NCBI GenBank assembly: GCA_016927315.1
Contig: JAFGMV010000063.1
Coordinates: forward strand, 1 to 64,000
Direction: 5' to 3'
Length of the DNA: 64,000 nucleotides
Source of the DNA: Anaerolineales bacterium
GTDB lineage: Bacteria > Chloroflexota > Anaerolineae > Anaerolineales > Villigracilaceae
In this document: positions 1 through 7,956 of the stretch, piece after piece
Position numbering within the stretch: position 1 is the stretch's first letter
Layout: each line of letters starts with the position of its first letter
Made by a program: the position numbers and the translations under genes
Notes under the pieces: generated by a model
Databases searched by the model: none
What the model saw: only the letters and a program-made list of their open reading frames with translations
Told to the model about the DNA's origin: nothing

Positions 1-2
1 AG

Positions 3-86
3 GTGTCGCTGCATCTGCCCCTGGCCCAGGCTCCGGCAGCGCCTGCCCAGGCTGTCATTGAGGTAGAAGAGGTACAAGAATCATAA
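3..86 (+). CDS. 3' end of an unidentified upstream gene
   Basis: An open frame enters from the left edge and ends with TAA at 84-86. The visible tail is Ala/Pro-rich and acidic at the end (PAQAVIEVEEVQES). Nothing identifies the product. It is co-directional with the next intact gene but separated from it by about 550 bases that hold an insertion-sequence remnant. Confidence 0.45.
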   Translation: MSLHLPLAQAPAAPAQAVIEVEEVQES

Positions 87-392
87 CCGGTAGAGTAGAT
101 TGAAGGAAACCGTCACTCATTCGGAAGCCTCACTGGTCTTTGGACACGAACAACCCGAGTTGAGACCAATGCAAAACAGGCCATGAGACGAGTAGAATCG
201 TGCTAAGACCTGTGAGGTCTGAGTGGCCCGCTCCGGTTATCTTGTTTAAAGAAATATACACCGCACCTGATTTGTTTGCTGCTGCATAAAGCGGAGTATG
301 CCGCACAGCTTAAACGGCTGAAGCCGCACACCAAGCGAGGGGCAAGAGGCGCTGGAACTCAGACTGAACGGGGTATCCTGCTTAAAATCAAC

Positions 393-545
393 ATGGAGGT
401 CAGGATGCCGCAGGAGCGACTGCCGGTGCGCAAGATCAAAGCAGGCATACGATTACAGCATAAAGCCGGATCGTCCAACCGGGCTGTTGCCAGGGCTGGC
501 AGCCTCTCTACCAGCACCATGGGAAATATCTGGCGAGTGATTCCT
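393..545 (+). pseudogene. Degenerate N-terminus of an IS21-family IstA transposase
   Basis: The translated segment MPQERLPVRKIKAGIRLQ followed by HKAGSSNRAVARAGSLSTST resembles the start of IS21-family IstA proteins, where a short leader, an 'MRKIKEVLRL' helix and an 'LSNREIARSLGISRSTV' helix-turn-helix are usual. Only the HTH-proximal part is left. The turn (expected SLGIS) is degraded, and the frame then runs into unrelated sequence and the start of the next gene. No istB, catalytic DDE region or terminal repeats are visible. The rest of 87-636 shows only a small hairpin at about 211-226 (AGACCT/AGGTCT). The identification is by eye from family knowledge. Confidence 0.5.
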
Positions 546-636
546 TGCCGGCCCCCAGTTTTTGCTGTATATTTGAACAGATTGAAGCAAAGTAGTTTTC
601 CAGATGATAAGCTACAATTTGTAACTGGAGAGACAC

Positions 637-1812
637 ATGGATAACCACGATGGGAAGAACCTGGAAAGCAGTATCTGGAGAACCCTGCTGCTGGCGGGGC
701 TGGCAGTTGTTTTCATGGCCGGCGGCTGCAGCGGCGGGCTGCCCGGTCTGGCCGCGCCGACGGAGACCCCCACGCAGACGGCGGCGCCCTCCCCGACGCT
801 GACCCCCACTGCGACCCAGACGCCCACCATCACCCCCAGCCCGACCCCGACCCCGGTGCAGATCATGGTGGATGGCCGGGAAGTTGCCGTGCAGGGAATC
901 ACAGTAGATAATGCAGAAAACCTGGAACGGTTGACCCAACTGGAAACCGGCCAGGGTGTAAATGACCTGTTGTTCCTGCCGGATGGGGAGACCCTGGCAG
1001 TGGTCAAACGTAATGGAACTGTTCAACTCTGGGATACCCTTGCAGGCAGTTTGATTACTGAGTATTCCATGATGATTGGAATAAAGGATATCCGGTATGA
1101 AGATGATAAATTCTTGATGGTTGCCTGTAATGATTTTGACTGCCAGGCTTCAAATGGCATGAAAATTATTTCCCTTCAAAAAGGGACTGGTGAAATCGAA
1201 ACCGTCGAGAGTTTCATGGGGAAGGCGATTTTTGGTTTTTCACCGGATGGAAAGGTAATCGTGGGGAAATTAATTGATACCATGAGAAGAAAGACTGATG
1301 AAGAAAATACGACATTCCTCTGGCACAACTCAGGTCAAATAGAATCAACAGTTATGGTTGATCGCCTGTTCGAACTTCAGGTATGGAAAATTAGTGAAGA
1401 TACTCGAATGATGGAAGAGACTTTGGGTGAGTATCTGGTTGTGTCCGGTCTTCCCCTGCCGATATTTGTTTTCAGCCCGGATGGTACCCGGTATTTAATC
1501 AATGGAATCTTTTCTCATGATGGATCAATCCAGGTCACAAGTGATAAAACTGTAATAATGTTGGGTGACAAAGTGCTGGAAGGGCATACGGGGCTGGTCA
1601 GCGATTTTGTTTTTTCCCCGGATGATACGTTACTGGCAACCGCAGCCGGAGACCGCACAGTGATCCTGTGGCGTGTTGAGGATGGAGCACTGCTGCATAT
1701 CCTGGATGGACATCTGTTGGGGTTTGCCTCAGCAGCGTTTTCCCCCACTGGAACCCTGTTGGCGTCCTGTTCCATTAATGACCGGGGAGTCTCGATCTGG
1801 GGGGTGCGGTAG
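637..1812 (+). CDS. WD40-repeat lipoprotein
   Basis: 391 aa. A membrane segment (about residues 15-30) ends in the lipobox MAGGC with Cys31, followed by a Thr/Pro-rich linker (about 40-75), so the product should be a lipid-anchored surface protein. The rest reads as WD40/beta-propeller blades: 'GQGVNDLLFLPDGETLAVVKRNGTVQLWD' is one blade, cut here to its key residues GETLAVV and VQLWD, and the two last blades carry FSPDDTLLATAAGDRTVILW and FSPTGTLLASCSINDRGVSIW. The middle blades are less regular. A hairpin terminator follows at 1853. The specific binding partner is unknown. Confidence 0.85.
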   Translation: MDNHDGKNLESSIWRTLLLAGLAVVFMAGGCSGGLPGLAAPTETPTQTAAPSPTLTPTATQTPTITPSPTPTPVQIMVDGREVAVQGITVDNAENLERLTQLETGQGVNDLLFLPDGETLAVVKRNGTVQLWDTLAGSLITEYSMMIGIKDIRYEDDKFLMVACNDFDCQASNGMKIISLQKGTGEIETVESFMGKAIFGFSPDGKVIVGKLIDTMRRKTDEENTTFLWHNSGQIESTVMVDRLFELQVWKISEDTRMMEETLGEYLVVSGLPLPIFVFSPDGTRYLINGIFSHDGSIQVTSDKTVIMLGDKVLEGHTGLVSDFVFSPDDTLLATAAGDRTVILWRVEDGALLHILDGHLLGFASAAFSPTGTLLASCSINDRGVSIWGVR

Positions 1813-1852
1813 CGGTCCGGATTTTCAGGAAGGAAGGGAAATTTCTAATTTG

Positions 1853-1882
1853 CAGGGACGAGGTGCGCCTCGTCCCTGTTTT
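1853..1882 (+). terminator. Hairpin terminator after the WD40 lipoprotein gene
   Basis: CAGGGACGAGG (1853-1863), loop TGCG, CCTCGTCCCTG (1868-1878), then TTTT. The 11-bp stem is perfect. It shares the CAGGGACG-GG core with the hairpin at 2725-2760, so it may also belong to a dispersed palindromic family. Confidence 0.75.
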
Positions 1883-1900
1883 GATTCAAGAATGATTGGC

Positions 1901-1906
1901 TATAAT
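1901..1906 (+). promoter_or_regulatory. -10 box of the nitroreductase gene
   Basis: A perfect TATAAT lies 43 nt before the nitroreductase ATG. No convincing -35 at 16-18 nt was seen (TTGATT sits 14 nt away). The ribosome binding site GGAGG is at 1936-1940. Confidence 0.5.
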
Positions 1907-1949
1907 AGTCTCATGGGTATGAGCGGTAACAGACTGGAGGTAGATAAAA

Positions 1950-2444
1950 ATGGACGCATTGGAAGCGATCCGCAAGAGAAGGAGCGTACGGGAATATACG
2001 GGTGAGGCTATCCCCCGCGCAGACCTGGAAACGATCGTGGATGCCGGACGGCTGGCCGCCACCGGCAGCAACCAGCAGCCCTGGGAGTTCATCGTCATCA
2101 CCGAACAGGCCATGATCCAGCAGCTCAAGGCGGCCGCCCAATGGATGGATCAGGCCGGGGCGATCATCGCCCTGGTGATGGACCCTTCTTCCCGCTGGTG
2201 GGTCGAGGACGGCGCCGCGGCGGTCGAGAACATGCTGATCGCCAGCACGGCCCTGGGATACGGATCCTGCTGGCTGGAAGGCTATACCCTGCCGAGGGAA
2301 GCCGAGTTCAAGAAATTGCTGGGCATCCCGGAAGGGAAGCGGCTGCTGACCCTGGTCCCGGTCGGGGTCCCGGTGGGCTGGCCGGACAAGGAGAAGAAAT
2401 CTCTGAAAGAGGTGCTGCATTGGGAGAAGTACGGCGGGTTGTAG
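1950..2444 (+). CDS. Nitroreductase-family flavoprotein
   Basis: 164 aa, at the short end for the family (about 165-200). The N-terminal FMN-binding signature RKRRSVREY is at about 8-16, SNQQPWEF at 40-47 and the second flavin segment AAAVENMLIASTALGYGSCW near 90-110. These proteins use FMN and NAD(P)H to reduce nitro compounds, quinones or flavins; the natural substrate cannot be read from sequence. ATG is chosen because GGAGG stands 9 nt upstream. A short putative gene follows on the same strand. Confidence 0.92.
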   Translation: MDALEAIRKRRSVREYTGEAIPRADLETIVDAGRLAATGSNQQPWEFIVITEQAMIQQLKAAAQWMDQAGAIIALVMDPSSRWWVEDGAAAVENMLIASTALGYGSCWLEGYTLPREAEFKKLLGIPEGKRLLTLVPVGVPVGWPDKEKKSLKEVLHWEKYGGL

Positions 2445-2497
2445 TGGGCTACGGGCGCCCATTCGGGCACACGCGCCTTGTCCTGGCAGGGTAGAGG

Positions 2498-2713
2498 ATG
2501 CCAACCAGACAGCAGAGGCGACCTGGCAGGCAGGCTCTGCACTTCCTGGATGAAGATGGTATGCTGGCCTGTAACCCGCGTGACCGGGAAGCCGCACACC
2601 GGGCGGAGATGGAGGGGATTGCCACAGAAGTCCCTGCGGCCGTGACCTGTAAGAAATGCCGGGCTGTGATCAGGAGTCGCAGGGGCGTAAGACCTGTCTG
2701 GAAAAACGAGTGA
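2498..2713 (+). CDS. Small hypothetical protein with a CxxC motif
   Basis: 71 aa, unrecognised. The central part (FLDEDGMLACNPRDREAAHR, then AEMEGIATEVPAAVTCKKC) reads like genuine protein: a conserved-looking Cys-Asn-Pro-Arg-Asp block and a CKKC pair near residue 57, possibly metal- or zinc-binding. The first ten residues are basic and low in information, so the true start may be internal or further upstream. It lies 53 nt after the nitroreductase stop and is closed by the strong hairpin at 2725. Confidence 0.4.
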   Translation: MPTRQQRRPGRQALHFLDEDGMLACNPRDREAAHRAEMEGIATEVPAAVTCKKCRAVIRSRRGVRPVWKNE

Positions 2714-2724
2714 TGCAGGTAATT

Positions 2725-2760
2725 ATCCGCAGGGACGCGGCTTGCCGCGTCCCTGCGGAT
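2725..2760. terminator. 16-bp perfect hairpin between convergent genes
   Basis: ATCCGCAGGGACGCGG (2725-2740), loop CTTG, CCGCGTCCCTGCGGAT (2745-2760). It sits between a plus-strand small gene and the minus-strand gene ending at 2767. It lacks a long T-run, so it may be a bidirectional terminator or a REP-like palindrome. Its core matches the hairpin at 1853. Confidence 0.65.
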
Positions 2761-2766
2761 GGTTTA

Positions 2767-4383
2767 TTACCAGCAAACGCAGTTCTTGCTGTCGACGCCC
2801 TGCGGGCAGTCATTGGAGGTCAGTGAGCAGGTACCGCCGCCGTCACGGCCAATATCAGGGCAGTCGCCCAATTGGACCGCGAATTCTACATCGAGCTGCG
2901 GGTAGGGCTGCGAACAATACGAACTGTCTGCAAGGGCAAAATAATTATAGACGTAGCCAACCGGACAGAAAGAATACGATTCAGCCGGTTCTTGCGGCTC
3001 AGTGTAGTTCGCACCACAGCATCCCAGGGCGGCGTCATACGCATATCCTTCCGGACAGCTCTGGGAGGAGGCAATACTGATACAGGCCTCTTCTTCGGCA
3101 GAATAATAGGCGCCGCTCGGACAACTGGCATCCGTTCCCGTGGGCGGGCCGGTATATTCACAGGCGTCGCCGGCCAGGGTATAGCCGGCATCGCAGGTGG
3201 GGAAAATCAAATCATCCCCGGGCAGGTCACAACTTGTGGAGACGGTTACCGGCACAGTCGAGTTTTCAGGGCCGGAACAGACCAATCCTCCAACAGCATA
3301 ATCATGTTCACAATCACCAACAGTAAACCCAAATCCAGCATACACATCTCCCAAACGTACGTTTGCGCCGCCAGTACCGGTAGACCGGTCTATACAGTAA
3401 CTGGTAACATCAATCGTTGGCACAGGCGGTTCGCAGGCAGGGACCTCGTCACTGTCCGTTGGCAGGGGGACATAGGCATTGGTCTGGCAGAAGGGTGCAA
3501 AGCCCTGTGGATCGTGGACCACGCAGCGAAAACCAAGGTCTGCGCGGTAGGCATCCGGCTGTAGTTTGAAGCGGTTGGCTGCGGGCAGGAAATCTGCGCC
3601 GCTGTTGTAGGCGCTGGAACGTACGACGCGCTGGTCGCCGCTTTCCGGGCCGCGCGGGTTATCGACGTCAGGGATATAATCCGGGCTGTACCAGTCGCCG
3701 ACCCATTCAAAGACATTCCCGGCCATATCGAAGACGCCGTACGGGCTGGCGCCCGCGGGAAACTCGTTCACGCGGGTTGTGCCCTGCCGGCAGCCAGCGA
3801 TGTTTGCCAGGTCACAGGAAGGTTCACTCTCTCCCCAGGGATACAGGTTCCCGTTCTCTCCCCGGGCGGCTTTTTCCCATTCGGCATCGGTTGGCAGGCG
3901 GGCATCCATCCACTGGCAGTAGGCCTGGGCCTGTCCCCAGGTTACACCGATGACGGGGAAGTCTTTCAAATCGGGGCGATTGACAGCGGGGTAAGGGGGT
4001 TCCTGGGCAGGGGAGTCGCAGGCGCCGCTCTCCAAGCACTGGCGGTACATGCCGTTGGTAACGTTGTACTTATAGATCCAGTACCCGCTCAGCGAGACGG
4101 TGTATTCCGGAACGTTTTCCAGCCCACCCATGATGGCATCTCCCGGGGGGACGAATACCAGGGTGCTTTGATCATACCATTTCATCTCGGCGCCTGCCTG
4201 TGGTTCCGGCAGGTCAAGCGCTTGAAGGGAGCCGCCTGTAACCGGAATTGCCTCTTCTGTCACCGCCGGTGCTTCCTGAGACCGGGCTTGCTCTGGCGCC
4301 GCAGTTGGGGCTGCGGCATTACAGGCGGCCAGCAGGATCGGGAGGATGGATACAGCCCCTAGATAGTTTCTAACATACTTCAT
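2767..4383 (-). CDS. Lipoprotein with formylglycine-generating-enzyme (SUMF1) domain and Cys-rich tail
   Basis: 538 aa. The signal peptide ends in LLAAC (Cys21), then an Ala/Pro/Glu linker. Residues about 60-305 form an FGE-sulfatase/SUMF1 domain: 'TNGMYRQCLES', 'PVIGVTWGQAQAYCQWM', 'RLPTDAEWEKAARG', 'YPWGE', 'DMAGNVFEWVGDW' and the terminal 'GFRCV'. Most bacterial lipoproteins of this class lack sulfatase-activating chemistry and act as carbohydrate- or signal-associated surface proteins, so activity is not assumed. Residues about 310-538 are rich in regularly spaced cysteines (CPEGY, CPVGY type), suggesting small disulfide-knotted repeats outside the cell. ATG 4383 is preferred because GGAGG lies 5 nt upstream; a GTG directly before it is possible. 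Confidence 0.85.
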   Translation of the reverse strand: MKYVRNYLGAVSILPILLAACNAAAPTAAPEQARSQEAPAVTEEAIPVTGGSLQALDLPEPQAGAEMKWYDQSTLVFVPPGDAIMGGLENVPEYTVSLSGYWIYKYNVTNGMYRQCLESGACDSPAQEPPYPAVNRPDLKDFPVIGVTWGQAQAYCQWMDARLPTDAEWEKAARGENGNLYPWGESEPSCDLANIAGCRQGTTRVNEFPAGASPYGVFDMAGNVFEWVGDWYSPDYIPDVDNPRGPESGDQRVVRSSAYNSGADFLPAANRFKLQPDAYRADLGFRCVVHDPQGFAPFCQTNAYVPLPTDSDEVPACEPPVPTIDVTSYCIDRSTGTGGANVRLGDVYAGFGFTVGDCEHDYAVGGLVCSGPENSTVPVTVSTSCDLPGDDLIFPTCDAGYTLAGDACEYTGPPTGTDASCPSGAYYSAEEEACISIASSQSCPEGYAYDAALGCCGANYTEPQEPAESYSFCPVGYVYNYFALADSSYCSQPYPQLDVEFAVQLGDCPDIGRDGGGTCSLTSNDCPQGVDSKNCVCW

Positions 4384-4431
4384 CACTGCCTCCAGTTGGG
4401 AGTAGGTCTAAATAAGACAATTATTATCTAT

Positions 4432-4476
4432 ATTATAGCGGAAGCAAAGTGATACCCTATCACCCGAAGGGGTGAT
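4432..4476 (-). promoter_or_regulatory. Promoter of the SUMF1-type lipoprotein with palindromes at the -35 region
   Basis: On the minus strand TATAAT (4437-4432) lies about 50 nt before the start codon. Just upstream, where a -35 would be, is GTGATA-CCC-TATCAC (4449-4463), overlapped by ATCACCC-GAAG-GGGTGAT (4459-4476). No -35 consensus is visible. The arrangement fits a regulated promoter, but the second palindrome could instead be a hairpin. The regulator is unknown. Confidence 0.4.
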
Positions 4477-4598
4477 TTGTTGTGATTCAAGATTCGTTTT
4501 TTTGGGGGGCAAGCTGAAAATAGCTTGAGAGAGGAAAGGCGAACAATGTGCAGGGAGCACGCATGCCCGCTCCTTACGTCAGGAAGCTGTACCGGCTG

Positions 4599-6626
4599 TT
4601 ACTGCAGCCCTTCCCATTCCAGCAGCATCTCGTCCATTTCCTTCTGCACGGCGATGTATTCTTCCCCCAGTTTGACCACCCTGGCCGGGTCGTCGGGCGG
4701 GTTTTCGAGCTGCTTGCCCAGGTCGTTCAGCCGGACCTCCAGAGCGACGATCCGGTTCTCGATCTCCTGCACCTGTGCGATACGGCGGCGTTCAGTCTTG
4801 TCCTTTGCAGAGCGGCCGCGGTGGGTCCTCCCGGGCTGGTCCCCGCTGCGGGCGGTGGCTTCAACGGCGGACTTTTCAGCCTGCCGGGCGCGTTCTTCTT
4901 TCAACTGGCTGTAGGCGCCCTGGAAAATTTCCAGGTCTGGTGAAGCATCAGGTGAACCAGGTTTCGCCCCTGCAGGTTCACGGATTTCCCAGATCTGGGT
5001 GGCCAGGGCGTCGATCAGGTAGCGGTCGTGGGTGACCAGCAGGATCGTTCCTTTGTAGTCATCCAGTACAGCCTGCAGGACTTCCTGCGAGGGGATATCG
5101 AGGTGGTTGGTCGGTTCGTCCAGCAGGAGCAGGTTGGTATCCTGCAGGGCCAGCTTGGCCAGCGCCAGGCGGCCGCGTTCGCCGCCGGAAAGCACCCCTA
5201 CCTTCTTGAAAGCATCGTCGCCCGAAAAGATATACTTGCCCAGGTACTCACGTACCTGGCCTGGCAGCATATGGGGGGCGACTGAGTCGATCTCCTGCAT
5301 CAGGGTCTTTTCGGGGTCAAGACCCTCGTGTGCCTGGGCGAAATAACCGATCTGCAGGCTGGCGCCCAGGATCACTTCGCCCGAATAGGGTTGGTGCTGT
5401 TCCAGGATGGTTTTCAGGAAAGTCGTTTTCCCGGCGCCGTTGGGACCGATCAGGGCGGCGCATTCACGGCGGCGCAGTTCGATATCCGGGCTGCTGAACA
5501 GCAGGCGTCCCGGGTAGCCGATCTGTAAATCCTTGCTGCGGATTACCAGGTTCCCGGAACGCTTGCGGGAACCAAGCTGCAGGTGCAGGCGCGGCAGGGT
5601 CCGCACGGGAGATTTAAGGGCCCGCACACGCCGTTCGGCTTCTTCGACAGTGAAGGGGGACGTAGTGGTTTCTACCTCCAGCTGCGACCACTGGGAGTTC
5701 AGGACGGTTTCCATTCCTGCCTGCTCGATTGCCTGGACAATACGGGTCAGTCTTTTGAGTTTCCCTTTGGCTTGCAGGGTATTCTGCCCGGAAATGTTCT
5801 TCTTAATATAGAAGACATCCTTGAGAAGTTTCTCTTTTTCGCCTTCGAAAAGCTGCTGCCTGCGTTCAGCGCGCTCCTGGCGTTGGTGGAGGTAAGCAGA
5901 ATAGTTGCCATTGTACAGTTCGAAGGCAGCCGGGTGCATTTCAAGGATAACGTTGGCAACCCGGTCCAGGAAGTAGCGGTCATGGGATACGATCACCACC
6001 GCGCCTTCATACCTGGACAGGTACCCCTCCAGCCATTCTACGGCCGCGATGTCCAGGTGGTTGGTGGGTTCGTCCAGCAGGAGCAGGTCGGGGCTGGAGA
6101 GCAGCAGGCGGGCCAGGAAGGCGCGCGTGCGCTGACCGCCCGATAGATGCGACAGGTCGATCGTGAAGTCGGAAGCTGCAAAGCCCAGGCCCGACAGCAC
6201 CTGGCGGATGCGCTGCTGGTAGGTATAGCCGCCCTGGAGTTCGAATTTTTCTTGCAGCTTGCCGTAACGAGGCAGGATCTTGTCGGCCTTTGCCGGGTCG
6301 GACATATCGGCTTCCAGGTTGTTTAACTGCTGCTCCAGGCGGATCAGTTCTGCGAAGACGCCCAGGCATTCATCCCAGACGGTGCCGTCCGATTCGAATT
6401 CGGCTTCCTGCGGCAGGTACCCGATGCGGATGTTTTTTGTGCGGCTGACCTGCCCTGAACTGGCTTCTTCTTCTCCAACCAGGATGCGCAGCAGGGTGGT
6501 CTTGCCAACCCCGTTCGGACCGACCAGCGCCAGCCTGGAACCCCGGGCAACGCTGAAGCTCAGCCCGCTGAAGATATCTTCATGGCCGTATGATTTAGAG
6601 AGGGAAGTTGCAGAGATTATTGACAT
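4599..6626 (-). CDS. ABC-F family ATPase (Uup/EttA-like)
   Basis: 675 aa. Two ABC cassettes in one chain and no membrane segments. Cassette 1: Walker A GPNGVGKTT (36-44), signature LSGGQRTRA, Walker B LLLLDEPTNHLD. Cassette 2: GPNGAGKTTFLKT, LSGGERGRLA, LLLLDEPTNHLD. The linker between them is charged and helical, and residues about 560-675 form a C-terminal coiled coil as in Uup. ABC-F proteins act at the ribosome (translation factor or antibiotic protection); Uup types also bind DNA. Which role applies here is not decidable. ATG 6626 has only a weak ribosome binding site. Confidence 0.93.
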   Translation of the reverse strand: MSIISATSLSKSYGHEDIFSGLSFSVARGSRLALVGPNGVGKTTLLRILVGEEEASSGQVSRTKNIRIGYLPQEAEFESDGTVWDECLGVFAELIRLEQQLNNLEADMSDPAKADKILPRYGKLQEKFELQGGYTYQQRIRQVLSGLGFAASDFTIDLSHLSGGQRTRAFLARLLLSSPDLLLLDEPTNHLDIAAVEWLEGYLSRYEGAVVIVSHDRYFLDRVANVILEMHPAAFELYNGNYSAYLHQRQERAERRQQLFEGEKEKLLKDVFYIKKNISGQNTLQAKGKLKRLTRIVQAIEQAGMETVLNSQWSQLEVETTTSPFTVEEAERRVRALKSPVRTLPRLHLQLGSRKRSGNLVIRSKDLQIGYPGRLLFSSPDIELRRRECAALIGPNGAGKTTFLKTILEQHQPYSGEVILGASLQIGYFAQAHEGLDPEKTLMQEIDSVAPHMLPGQVREYLGKYIFSGDDAFKKVGVLSGGERGRLALAKLALQDTNLLLLDEPTNHLDIPSQEVLQAVLDDYKGTILLVTHDRYLIDALATQIWEIREPAGAKPGSPDASPDLEIFQGAYSQLKEERARQAEKSAVEATARSGDQPGRTHRGRSAKDKTERRRIAQVQEIENRIVALEVRLNDLGKQLENPPDDPARVVKLGEEYIAVQKEMDEMLLEWEGLQ

Positions 6627-6759
6627 ACGCTGGAGGCATCGAAATCGTCAGAGTAGTTCCGGGAGATTGTAACTTAAAAAGGGGCAATCTCCTAACGAAT
6701 CTGTTGGAAAAGCAGGGTCATCGCATTTGGATTGTTTACAGTCAAAAACAAGAGTGAAT

Positions 6760-6794
6760 TGTCATTGCAAAGGCGTCAGCCCGAAGCAATGACA
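6760..6794. repeat. Partial 'GTCATTGC' palindromic repeat
   Basis: TGTCATTGC (6760-6768) and GCAATGACA (6786-6794) form a 9-bp inverted repeat around a GC-rich middle with CCCGAAG. It resembles the widespread intergenic repeats built on GTCATTGCGA...CGAAGCAATGAC. It lies in the 300-bp spacer between divergent genes, which otherwise holds only the promoter at 6848. Confidence 0.4.
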
Positions 6795-6847
6795 GCGTTA
6801 TGATGGGTATTATTTTTTAAGGCGATTGCCCTGGTTGGAAAAGGGGC

Positions 6848-6906
6848 TTGATATATCACCAAAACCGTGTATAATATACACTAATTATAGTGTTACCGAA
6901 ACACTA
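6848..6906 (+). promoter_or_regulatory. Promoter and candidate operator of the SPFH/NAD-kinase-like operon
   Basis: TTGATA (6848-6853), 16-nt spacer, TATAAT (6870-6875). Over and just after the expected start point lie two linked inverted repeats sharing one arm: CACTA-ATTA-TAGTG (6879-6892) and TAGTGTT-ACCGA-AACACTA (6888-6906). Such a palindrome at +1 to +30 is typical of a repressor site. The regulator is not encoded in the immediate neighbourhood. Confidence 0.65.
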
Positions 6907-6926
6907 ATGAGCCCAAGGAGTGCAGC

Positions 6927-7952
6927 ATGTTTGGAATTCAATACCTGAAAGTAACCCCCAACCAATACGTTATCCACTATACCAATGGCCGCCCGCGCCG
7001 GGCCGGCTGTGGATTGGCCTTTTTCTATTTCCGGCCGATTTCATCGATCGTTTCGATCCCGATCAGCAGTACCGATATCCCCTATATCTTCAATGAGATC
7101 ACCCAGGATTTCCAACCGGTCACCATCCAGGGCCAGTTGACCTGCCGCATCACTGAACCCGAAAAGATCGCTGCCCTGCTGGATTACACCATTGACCGCG
7201 CGCCCACCCGGTATGTATCCGGCGATCCACAGAAACTGCACATGCGGGTGATTAACTTGCTGCAGGTGGCCGCCCGGGCTGAAATCCAGCACATGACATT
7301 GAAGGAAGCGATGCGTTCGTCAAAGGAAATCGCTGAACGAGTGATGGAACAGTTTGGCGAGAGCAAGGCGATCCGGGACCTGGGGATCGAGATCCTGTCG
7401 ATCTCGATCGAAGCCATTAAGGCAGTTCCGGAAACTGCCCGGGCGCTGGAAGCCGAGGCCCGTGAGGAACTGCTGCGCCAGGCCGACCTGGCTATTTACG
7501 ACCGCCGGAACGCGGCTGTCGAGCAGGAGCGCCGCATCCGGGAAAACGAACTGAACACTGAAATCTCTATCGAAGATAAGCAGCGGCAGATCCGGGAGAC
7601 CAGGGTTAATGCGGACCTGGCGGTGGAGGCCAGACAGCAGCAGGTGCGGGAGAAGATGCTGGATGGGGAGATCAAATTGGAAAAGGAGCGTACGAAGCTG
7701 GTCTCTACCAAGGCCGAAAATGCCCGCATGGAGGCCAATGCTCAGGCCTATGCCATCGAAGCCTCGTTGAAACCATTGGATGGCCTGAACCCTGAGACCC
7801 TGCAGATGCTTTCGGTGCAGTCGACCGATCCGCGCTTGATGGTCTCGATGGCGCTGCGTGAGATTTCCCGCAATGCCGGAAAGATCAACAACCTGAATAT
7901 CTCCCCTGATCTGCTGAACACACTGATGGCCGGCAGCCAGGAAAGCGCCTAG
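6927..7952 (+). CDS. SPFH/Band-7 domain protein without membrane anchor
   Basis: 341 aa. Residues about 10-200 show the SPFH/Band-7 pattern (strand-rich 'YIFNEITQDFQPVTIQGQLTCRI', cut to FQPVTIQGQLTCRI; then RVINLLQVAARAEIQHMTLKEA and 'LGIEILSISIEAI'). Residues about 195-290 are a highly charged coiled coil with repeated RRIRENE/RQIRETR heptads. Unlike flotillin or stomatin there is no N-terminal transmembrane or hairpin segment, so it should be soluble or peripheral; SPFH proteins oligomerise into rings. AAGGAG sits 6 nt before the ATG. The next gene starts 4 nt after the stop, so the two form an operon and probably one functional unit. Confidence 0.85.
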   Translation: MFGIQYLKVTPNQYVIHYTNGRPRRAGCGLAFFYFRPISSIVSIPISSTDIPYIFNEITQDFQPVTIQGQLTCRITEPEKIAALLDYTIDRAPTRYVSGDPQKLHMRVINLLQVAARAEIQHMTLKEAMRSSKEIAERVMEQFGESKAIRDLGIEILSISIEAIKAVPETARALEAEAREELLRQADLAIYDRRNAAVEQERRIRENELNTEISIEDKQRQIRETRVNADLAVEARQQQVREKMLDGEIKLEKERTKLVSTKAENARMEANAQAYAIEASLKPLDGLNPETLQMLSVQSTDPRLMVSMALREISRNAGKINNLNISPDLLNTLMAGSQESA

Positions 7953-7956
7953 AACG

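Noticed and set aside
508-1026. Overlapping minus-strand open frame across the start of the WD40 gene
   Set aside because: Low-complexity Gly/Arg translation of the Thr/Pro linker; a shadow of the real gene.
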